From IMG/VR virus record IMGVR_UViG_3300030108_005216, positions 1 to 20,113 of that record: 20,113 nucleotides of DNA. One strand, written 5' to 3'. Position numbers and translations under genes: made by a program. Positions 5,365-10,916 of the stretch are shown here, one piece after another. Each line of letters begins with the position of its first letter. The stretch's first letter is position 1. This DNA comes from a virus. Below the pieces are notes generated by a model. The model searched no databases and was not told the origin of the DNA. It saw nothing but the letters and a program-made list of their open reading frames with translations.

Positions 5365-7088
5365 CAGCCTGCCTCTCTAATAGGTGCTCCACCACCTGCT
5401 GCCATACTTTCTTCCGGGGCTGCTTGGCCTTCGCCGCCTGCAGCTGCCGCCGCCATCATTTCCAACATCGCTAAGTCTTCTGGAGACGGCGCTGCTTCAC
5501 CACCGGGCGCTGGAGCGGCTGCTCCACCCAAGGCTATTTGTTGCTGTTGCTCCATCTGCATTTGAGTAGCTGCTGCGACATCTTCTTCGGGCATAAGGAG
5601 TTTTGTTGGTAAACCAATACCCTTTACGATTTCTTCGGTAAGCTGTCGCGTATTGATGTTTGGATCTTGCTGAAGCAATGGAATGAGTTGAAGAAGCGTT
5701 TCAATCATGACCGCTGGGTTGGTCTTGATTGGGTTGTGGCTAACCATGTCAAAAGCAACTTCTACTTCTTGGATTGTATCGAGTGTTACAGAAGACCACT
5801 TTCGGTTTCCTGCTACCTTGATCATTTTTTCGCCCCGCATGTACTTTTGACACAGGTAGTAAGCTTTGCTTGCTAAATCTTCCATGGCGTCGTTTAGATG
5901 TCCCTCGCGAGTAGCCAAGCGGTTTTTCATCTGGGCATCGATGATTGCCATCTCTGTAGCGGTACGCGCACCAACCACTTGTCCACGAGCAGCTTCAGCC
6001 AGGGCTGAAATAAACGCAGCGTCGTTTTCTTGTCTATCGATAAAAGCAACCACGCCTTGAGGCGTTTGGGGCATGGGCATTTCGTAGAATAGAGAAGCCA
6101 ACGTTCTTAAGGCTTCGGAGTTCTGAGGAGCCATACCGATAAAAGAACCAGCAGTTGCTTCTACTGCCTTGTTAAGGTCTTCCTCGCTGATTCGACCGGC
6201 ATCGTAGAGGATGCGAGGAATCTGTAAGTACGTGATTCGCTTCATGTGAGTAAGCAAGTCGTTGACTGTTTCTTGCTGGTTTAGCACCAGTTGAACCTCT
6301 GACAGGCCCAAACAGTCGATTCCTGATTGGTTCAGGCTAAACATCGAGTAAGGGATATACTCAATCGTCGATTCAAAAACGACTTGGTCGATTTGCTGCA
6401 CGTAGTGCATCACCTTGTTGGTTTCGCGATCGTAATATTCCCAGACAGTAATCCACTCAAAAGCATCCCGAATAGAATCGGTCATTCCCTTTTGGTCGTC
6501 GCCAAGCATCCACGACGGATAGCGGTCTGGTCGCACATCTGCGAGATTGGCTTTGTAGTGGCCCGATTCTACTCGGGCTTTGAACTCAGCAAATGGAAGC
6601 ACGGTTGCTTCTAACCAGTACTTAATGTCGTTAACATCTCGTACTGTTAGATCGAAAAACACGGTTGATGGATCGCATACCTTAACAGTCGGGCAGTCTT
6701 TATCTACGCTCCAGCTGGTTTTAAAAATACCTCGTTTGCAAAGAACTGCGTCGATCAATGCCGTAGCTGCGCGTCGGCGCATCCGATTTTCTCTGAAGAT
6801 GTATTCTAACAAACCTGTTACAGCTGGAGTTGCCTCTGAACTGCGCCGGTTTCTCGGCATCGCTGCTACTTGGGGATTTGGACCAAGCAACGCAGAAACA
6901 GCAGTGTCAGCAATCGCGTAGATTAAGTTTTTAGAACACAGGTGTAGGTTGTTGTTTCTTTCAACATCTACCGACTTTTGAGAATAGAAGTCGCCCCGAT
7001 AAAACCGACGGGCTTTATCAAACTGCTTCTTTTCGTTTTCTTCGTAAAAGCGTTTATGACGTTCTATTAAAGTAGACAGTTTAGGCAT
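5364..7088 (-). CDS. Portal protein (head-tail connector)
   Basis: This 574-residue protein would form the dodecameric ring at one capsid vertex through which DNA is packaged and ejected. Supporting features are: an N-terminal helical region (1-60) with a KxFYRGDFY-type segment; a long mixed domain (100-260); GLSEVQLVLNQQETVNDLLT (261-280), like the stem helix region of P22/T7-type portals; and a crown section with ARTATEM at 374-380, the RTATE motif seen in many portals, followed by long helices (381-415). The last ~70 residues are Gln/Ala/Gly/Met low complexity (QMQMEQQQQ; EMMAAAAAGG). The size fits P22/T7-like portals (about 500-725). The start ATG 7088 has GAGGT five bases upstream and overlaps the previous gene. 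Being next to terminase strengthens the call. Confidence 0.88.
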   Translation of the reverse strand: MPKLSTLIERHKRFYEENEKKQFDKARRFYRGDFYSQKSVDVERNNNLHLCSKNLIYAIADTAVSALLGPNPQVAAMPRNRRSSEATPAVTGLLEYIFRENRMRRRAATALIDAVLCKRGIFKTSWSVDKDCPTVKVCDPSTVFFDLTVRDVNDIKYWLEATVLPFAEFKARVESGHYKANLADVRPDRYPSWMLGDDQKGMTDSIRDAFEWITVWEYYDRETNKVMHYVQQIDQVVFESTIEYIPYSMFSLNQSGIDCLGLSEVQLVLNQQETVNDLLTHMKRITYLQIPRILYDAGRISEEDLNKAVEATAGSFIGMAPQNSEALRTLASLFYEMPMPQTPQGVVAFIDRQENDAAFISALAEAARGQVVGARTATEMAIIDAQMKNRLATREGHLNDAMEDLASKAYYLCQKYMRGEKMIKVAGNRKWSSVTLDTIQEVEVAFDMVSHNPIKTNPAVMIETLLQLIPLLQQDPNINTRQLTEEIVKGIGLPTKLLMPEEDVAAATQMQMEQQQQIALGGAAAPAPGGEAAPSPEDLAMLEMMAAAAAGGEGQAAPEESMAAGGGAPIREAG

Positions 7089-7227
7089 ATTTTACCTCTT
7101 CAGGCTTAACTTTCTTCAAAGTCTCTTTGCCCTTTGCCTTTAACTCACCGGTAGCCTTACCTCGACCGCCGTGTTTTCTGTACGCCTCTTCAATCATTTT
7201 TCGGAAATCTTTTTCTTTTTGGGCCAT
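7081..7227 (-). CDS. 48-residue basic protein between terminase and portal
   Basis: A short frame starts at ATG 7227, with AGGAG six bases upstream placed over the end of the terminase gene, and stops at 7081, overlapping the portal start by eight bases (ATGCCTAA). The peptide is Lys/Glu-rich: a helix DFRKMIEEAYRKHGG, then a GKATGELKAKGKETLKK stretch. The ribosome site and overlaps make it a credible gene. Its place between terminase and portal suggests a packaging accessory, but no domain supports that; it is too small to be a typical small terminase. Confidence 0.75.
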   Translation of the reverse strand: MAQKEKDFRKMIEEAYRKHGGRGKATGELKAKGKETLKKVKPEEVKYA

Positions 7228-7236
7228 TTTTAGCTC

Positions 7237-8880
7237 CTACATCCACTCTCTTGGGGGCGGTCGAAAAATATTAGAGGCTTCTTTCGATTTTCTTTTTGAG
7301 TATCGGTCTAAATCTCTAACGGTAAGCTGTCCAGGGATACGCTCCTCTGGTTGCTCTTCGATATTAGCGCGTGTGAAGAATCTACGCGATAAAACATCTG
7401 CTGCCATAACAGCCGTTCGGGCGCGGTCAAAGTGATGCGTTGTACCGTCTAAGCCTTTTACGCGCTTTTTAGTACTGCCGTCGTAGTTAACCAACTGGTG
7501 CAACATGCCTCGACTTTTAATATCTATTTCTTCTTGTCGAATCATTTGTACTAATCGCGCTTCTGCCTCTTGAATTCTTTTGGCTGTAGCGTACCAACCG
7601 GGGTGGTTGCGATCTGTCCACATTATGTTTGGACATCGCTTGTCTTTTAAAACAGCAATACAGGCGGTGGCGTTGGACTCTACGCAAAGCAAGGCGTTGT
7701 TGTAGTGTTTCTGAATGCTCATTAGTCGATGAGCAAACCTGCCTGGGTCTTCTCGATCTTCCCAGAAAGCCACTTCTCTACGCTCTGTTGCATCCCAAAC
7801 AGTCAGTGCGCTCTTATCTCCAGAACCACCAAACCCGGCGGGGTCGGCAGTGATTAAGTATTTAGCGCCTGGTTTGGGCATTTCGATTACTGAACAGCCA
7901 AGAGCCCCTGGTACGGGGTCGGGAACAGCACGCGCTAATAACGGTTTAAGAACTTCTACCGGCATGACAGGCGCCAAAGAGCCAAGCCAACCGTCGTAGG
8001 GGTCGGACGGGTACTTGGCGCAGAATAGTCGGGTATCTCCAACAAACTCTGTGTTTAGAGCACTGCGCCTAAATGCCATGTTGCCCAAGTCCATGCCGTT
8101 ATGTCGTTCCATATACGCTTGCTCTTCCAGCGTAAGTTTTATGGACGGGTCTTCGATTCTACAACTGTCGTCGTCCCACCAATCTAAGAACAAAGGGTTG
8201 AAGCGGCTTTTGCCCTCTAAGGCAGACTGCCACATCTGCTCGTGATGAGACCCTGCGCGTCCTGGTGTTGACTCCAAAATGACACGGGCATTGGGTCGCT
8301 TATTGACCGTCGGGAAGATGTTAATTGCTGCTTTGCGTTGCCATTGTGCTTCACCAAACTCGGTGATGACCAGTCGGTCAATCGAACGACCGATAGCTGG
8401 GGAGCGACCGCCTGCGGTTAGAACCTTGATGCCGCCGCCATGGCAGAAGTGCATCTGCGTTGTTCCTGCTTTTCGACCCTTGGCCATGGGCGTTTTTACG
8501 GAGTCGGGCAGTCGATTGTAAGCAAAGAGGATTCGTTCGAAGATGTCTTCGGCAGTGTCTTGACGCTCTGCGATAAGAAGTCCCTTAACTCCTTCTAAAT
8601 ACATACAGTCGCGCAACAGGAGCATGACGGAAATAGTAGTAACTTTAGCTTGGCGAAACTTATTTACTAAAGTCCAGCGGTTGTTGTGGTAGGCGTCTAA
8701 TAGTTTCCGCTGAGTCTTAGTCGGAGTCATGTAGCCGATGGACTCGTCTTCTCGCACAATCTGGCACATAGACACAAAAGCATCGGGCGTAGAGAACATC
8801 GCTTGAACTTTACGCATGTCTAACTCTGGTATCTCTGCGATAGTTGAGCCTTTCGGTAGCGCTTTTAGCCGATTCGTCAC
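7237..8880 (-). CDS. terL: Terminase large subunit (packaging ATPase-nuclease)
   Basis: This 547-residue motor protein pumps DNA into the prohead and cuts the concatemer. The ATPase half has a divergent Walker A-like loop KFRQAKVTT (74-82), a Walker B-like strand RLVITEFGEA (169-178) with catalytic Glu 174 but Thr instead of the usual Asp before it, and a coupling motif ILESTPG (201-207). The RNase H-like nuclease half (from ~340) has YLITADPAG (D346), LLCVES (E401) and HHFDRARTAVMAADVL (D485, with D495 nearby), the expected acidic triad. Length is normal for the family. The start is GTG 8880, with a strong AGGAGGA about five bases upstream. It is the first gene of the leftward operon. No small terminase gene is visible in the window. 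Confidence 0.92.
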   Translation of the reverse strand: MTNRLKALPKGSTIAEIPELDMRKVQAMFSTPDAFVSMCQIVREDESIGYMTPTKTQRKLLDAYHNNRWTLVNKFRQAKVTTISVMLLLRDCMYLEGVKGLLIAERQDTAEDIFERILFAYNRLPDSVKTPMAKGRKAGTTQMHFCHGGGIKVLTAGGRSPAIGRSIDRLVITEFGEAQWQRKAAINIFPTVNKRPNARVILESTPGRAGSHHEQMWQSALEGKSRFNPLFLDWWDDDSCRIEDPSIKLTLEEQAYMERHNGMDLGNMAFRRSALNTEFVGDTRLFCAKYPSDPYDGWLGSLAPVMPVEVLKPLLARAVPDPVPGALGCSVIEMPKPGAKYLITADPAGFGGSGDKSALTVWDATERREVAFWEDREDPGRFAHRLMSIQKHYNNALLCVESNATACIAVLKDKRCPNIMWTDRNHPGWYATAKRIQEAEARLVQMIRQEEIDIKSRGMLHQLVNYDGSTKKRVKGLDGTTHHFDRARTAVMAADVLSRRFFTRANIEEQPEERIPGQLTVRDLDRYSKRKSKEASNIFRPPPREWM

Positions 8881-8898
8881 AGTCTTCCTCCTGCGTTA

Positions 8899-8907
8899 TG
8901 GTATCAT
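8899..8907 (+). promoter_or_regulatory. Putative extended -10 box for rightward transcription
   Basis: TGGTATCAT is an extended -10 (TG, one base, TATCAT with 5/6 match). It ends 30 bases before the ATG of the 50-residue frame at 8938. It occupies almost the same bases as the leftward -10, so the two promoters would overlap back to back. No good -35 is seen. Confidence 0.3.
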
Positions 8908-8931
8908 GCCGTTGTTTATTAAGCGAGGCAA
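8903..8931 (-). promoter_or_regulatory. Putative promoter for the leftward operon
   Basis: Read on the minus strand, TTGCCT (8931-8926) and CATGAT (8908-8903) are separated by 17 bases. This is a plausible sigma70-type -35/-10 pair with 4/6 matches in each box, ending 22 bases before the terminase GTG. The -35 part lies within the inverted shared element of this region. Weak consensus; a phage-specific polymerase or sigma factor is equally possible. Confidence 0.4.
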
Positions 8932-8932
8932 G
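8911..8932 (-). repeat. Left copy of the inverted bipartite leader element
   Basis: On the minus strand this reads CTTGCCTC, three bases (GCT), TAATAAACAAC. The same two blocks in the same order occur on the plus strand at 9249-9274. The block end lies 30 bases before the terminase start codon. Confidence 0.85.
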
Positions 8933-8937
8933 GCTCT

Positions 8938-9090
8938 ATGATTGGCACAGATGTCCAAAACACTACGCTGCCGTCTGCGAAAAGGCAGAAGAGCCTGCTG
9001 AAACAAGCGCTCGGTAAGAAAAATAAGAAGATTAGGGCTGTGTCTAATGACCCTATGCAAATAATGGCTGGTAAAAAAATAACGGTATAA
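8938..9090 (+). CDS. Possible 50-residue basic protein in the divergent control region
   Basis: An ATG at 8938 opens a 50-codon frame to TAA 9088-9090. GAGG lies nine bases and AAGG four bases upstream. The peptide is basic (SAKRQKSLLKQALGKKNKKI), similar in style to the small Lys-rich proteins of the leftward operon, and ends in a short hydrophobic stretch (MQIMAGKKITV). A hairpin with a short T-run follows the stop. It is flanked by the two inverted leader elements. It is too small to call firmly; the frame could be chance within a noncoding RNA. Confidence 0.5.
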   Translation: MIGTDVQNTTLPSAKRQKSLLKQALGKKNKKIRAVSNDPMQIMAGKKITV

Positions 9091-9093
9091 AGT

Positions 9094-9123
9094 TGCATCG
9101 ATTATTTAAACGATGTAGTTTTA
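9094..9123 (+). terminator. Hairpin after the 50-residue frame, possible weak terminator
   Basis: TGCATCG (9094-9100) pairs with CGATGTA (9111-9117) with one G·T pair around a ten-base AT-rich loop, followed by GTTTTA. Modest stem and short T-run; it could end a short transcript or be part of the structured capsid leader. Confidence 0.35.
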
Positions 9124-9125
9124 AC

Positions 9126-9258
9126 ACAGCACCTAACATTGCTGTCGGGTAGCTCTTCGGAGTCCGAGCTAAGGCAAGACGAGGCAGGCTAAGACAAGTG
9201 GAATAATTTCCGACCCCCTATTCTTTGGGGCGTGGCCACTCGTGCGAGCTTGCCTCTG
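9126..9258 (+). promoter_or_regulatory. Structured untranslated leader upstream of the capsid gene
   Basis: No gene fits here. The stretch holds a series of hairpins. ACAGCA (9126-9131) pairs with TGCTGT (9140-9145). AGCTC (9151-9155) can pair with GAGCT (9166-9170), or fold as CTC-TTCG-GAG with a stable TTCG loop. Then comes a three-tier nested structure: GAGGCAGGCT (9181-9190) with AGCTTGCCTC (9247-9256, one G·T), AGTGG (9197-9201) with CCACT (9236-9240), and CCCC (9215-9218) with GGGG (9227-9230). The outer stem ends 31 bases before the capsid ATG. Likely roles are message stability or translation control for the most abundant virion protein, or a small RNA; this is inference. Confidence 0.5.
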
Positions 9259-9274
9259 TCCCGTAATAAACAAC
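9249..9274 (+). repeat. Right copy of the inverted bipartite leader element
   Basis: CTTGCCTC (9249-9256), seven bases, TAATAAACAAC (9264-9274). Both blocks match exactly the minus-strand copy before terminase, where the spacer is three bases. The end lies 13 bases before the capsid ATG and abuts its AAGGTG ribosome site. CTTGCCTC also forms the 3' side of the outer leader stem. Confidence 0.85.
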
Positions 9275-9287
9275 AAGGTGCATTTAA

Positions 9288-10364
9288 ATGTCCATTTCTA
9301 CCGAAGTATTGAATACTACGTTTGCGGACCTGCGTGGTCCTCTCGTAAATTCTTTCGTTCGAAGCAATGAGCTGTACGAAGCACTTAACGCCAAGGCTCG
9401 GATGCCCATGGAAGGCGGCTCTTTTATTGAGCGTACCTTCACTGGTTCTGCCCCTGCTCGCGGTGTTGGTGTCTACGTCGGTGACGAGCTTTTGAACATG
9501 ACTCGCCGTCAACAAATCAAGAAGTTTCAAGTTGAGCCTCACCGTCTGGTGGTCGCTATCAACATTCCTAAGAAGGAACTTCAGATGAACAGCGGCAAGC
9601 TGGCCATCATCCGTCTCATCGAGGAGTATCCTCAGACTGTGATGGAAGGTGTCAAGGCTGACCTGAACTCTTACCTTCTTACCGGTGCTAGTCGCGGTGT
9701 CGTTTTCCAGACTTCTGAACTAAAGGGTCTTTTGACTCTTAACGGTGAAGTGGTTGACGGTATTGGAACTGGTGTAACCAACGGTCTACTCCGTGCTGAT
9801 ACTCCTGCCAATCAGGCTGGTGACTCGGTTCAGGGCGTGGAAAAGGCTGTTAGCTACTTCCACTACAACAACTACGACGACATCACCAGTTTCGCTACTC
9901 ACGGTATTTCCAAGTTGCGTAAGATGTATCGTACTTGTGCTCACTATGCTGGTTCTGGAAAGGGACCTGACCTGGTGATCATGGACGATGACACTTACAC
10001 CAACTTTGAGAAAGACCGGCGTGACTTGGTTCGCATCAAAGTTGTTGAGGATAAGACTGAGAAGAGCAACACGCTTGAGCTTGGTATCGGAATTGCGAAG
10101 GTTTATTCTTCGATCGATCTCGACCTTGCTAACTTCGACGACTCCAAGACCACGGCAGCAGGCACCGGGCCTACCGAGGGAATGGCGTACTTCTTGAACA
10201 CTGACTACCTTGAAATGCCGATGTCGGAAGCTCCGAACATCAGCGAGTTCAAGGAACGTGTTGGTGACCAGGACGTCGTAACGGCTCTCTTCTCCATGCA
10301 ATCTAACCTTATCTGCACCAAGCTCGTTGCCCAAGGCATCGTAACTGGCGGCACGAACGCTTAG
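9288..10364 (+). CDS. Major capsid protein (HK97-fold type)
   Basis: This 358-residue protein would make up the icosahedral shell. The length and sequence style fit HK97-fold capsid proteins without a delta-domain: an N-terminal arm (1-45), an extended E-loop-like region (GGSFIERTFTGSAP, 45-60; RLVVAINIPKKELQMNSG, 86-103), a spine helix region (LAIIRLIEEYPQTVMEGVKADLNSYLLTG), and a later LVIMDDDTYTNFEKDRRD segment (about 229-246) of the type found in P-domain helices of related phage capsids. It has AAGGTG seven bases before ATG 9288, a long structured leader, and a decoration-like gene nine bases downstream. Codon use is rich in C-ending codons compared with the tail genes, in keeping with very high expression. 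No protease gene lies nearby, so the protein may not be processed. Confidence 0.85.
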   Translation: MSISTEVLNTTFADLRGPLVNSFVRSNELYEALNAKARMPMEGGSFIERTFTGSAPARGVGVYVGDELLNMTRRQQIKKFQVEPHRLVVAINIPKKELQMNSGKLAIIRLIEEYPQTVMEGVKADLNSYLLTGASRGVVFQTSELKGLLTLNGEVVDGIGTGVTNGLLRADTPANQAGDSVQGVEKAVSYFHYNNYDDITSFATHGISKLRKMYRTCAHYAGSGKGPDLVIMDDDTYTNFEKDRRDLVRIKVVEDKTEKSNTLELGIGIAKVYSSIDLDLANFDDSKTTAAGTGPTEGMAYFLNTDYLEMPMSEAPNISEFKERVGDQDVVTALFSMQSNLICTKLVAQGIVTGGTNA

Positions 10365-10373
10365 GAGGTCATT

Positions 10374-10850
10374 ATGGGAACTGTAAAGACTGATTCTTTT
10401 AGCACGACCTACTCTAATGAGCAGTATGCTTTGGGTAGTCTTCGTACTCAACCTGCTGATGAGGTTACAGCTGCCGATGCGTCTCTTAAGGGAGATCGTG
10501 TCTGGATGTTTGTGAAGGCATCCAGTGCTGGTTTTTCCGCGAATGACCTGTTGGAGCGTGACTCCACCAGTGACCCATTCCAGGCCAAGACCTCAAGCGC
10601 GTCGGCTGCTCTTAAGCGCATTCTTTTGGTCGGTGTTGCTGATCATGCGATTGCAGCCAACCAGTACGGTTGGGTTATTGTCCAAGGGGCTTGTGTTGTT
10701 AAGACCGCTTCTGTTAGCGCCGGTAACACTCTGTGCTCTAAGGCTACTGCTGGAACAGCGGAAGCTGCTTCAACCGGAGGAGCTGTGTTTGGTTATGCAA
10801 CCAGCGCTACTTCCGGCGGTTTGAGCGATGCCTACATCGATCTACAGTAA
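10374..10850 (+). CDS. Probable head decoration (cement) protein
   Basis: This 158-residue Ala/Ser/Thr/Gly-rich, mostly beta protein has GGAGGT just before ATG 10374, nine bases after the capsid stop. The segment YGWVIVQGACVVKTASVSAG (about 102-121), followed by TLCSKATAGTAEAASTGGAV, resembles beta-rich capsid-stabilising or DUF2190-like proteins, which often follow the capsid gene and bind the shell exterior. Two cysteines (106, 123) lie in this region. No signal peptide or catalytic motif. Together with the capsid gene it forms a unit ended by a strong terminator, consistent with high-copy virion proteins. Confidence 0.65.
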   Translation: MGTVKTDSFSTTYSNEQYALGSLRTQPADEVTAADASLKGDRVWMFVKASSAGFSANDLLERDSTSDPFQAKTSSASAALKRILLVGVADHAIAANQYGWVIVQGACVVKTASVSAGNTLCSKATAGTAEAASTGGAVFGYATSATSGGLSDAYIDLQ

Positions 10851-10872
10851 CTCGCTGTAACGTGATACATTA

Positions 10873-10907
10873 GGGTCGGGGCTCAAAAGGCCCCGGCCCT
10901 TTTCTTT
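10873..10907 (+). terminator. Intrinsic terminator after the capsid and decoration genes
   Basis: GGGTCGGGGC (10873-10882) pairs with GCCCCGGCCC (10890-10899), a 10-bp GC-rich stem with one T·G pair and a seven-base loop (TCAAAAG), followed by TTTTCTTT. It lies between the decoration stop and the next ATG, whose ribosome site begins at once after it. Read-through would give lower expression of the tail genes. Confidence 0.9.
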
Positions 10908-10916
10908 GGAGGGAAA

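Noticed and set aside
9181-9256. tRNA-like folding in the capsid leader
   Set aside because: The length and nested stems invite the idea, but there is no TTCGA-type T-loop, no seven-base acceptor stem with a separate anticodon arm, and the stems are concentric rather than cloverleaf.
8911-9274. Classical transposable element bounded by the inverted repeats
   Set aside because: No flanking target duplication is visible (left flank ATGCC, right flank AAGGT) and there is no transposase. Kept only as one alternative in the findings.
9786-10451. Leftward 221-codon frame across the capsid gene
   Set aside because: Antisense to the capsid gene, crosses a gene boundary, no ribosome site. It arises from codon bias of the capsid gene.
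10862-10870. GTGATACAT as a promoter box before the adaptor gene
   Set aside because: It lies upstream of the strong terminator, has only a weak -10 match and no -35, so it is unlikely to drive the downstream gene.
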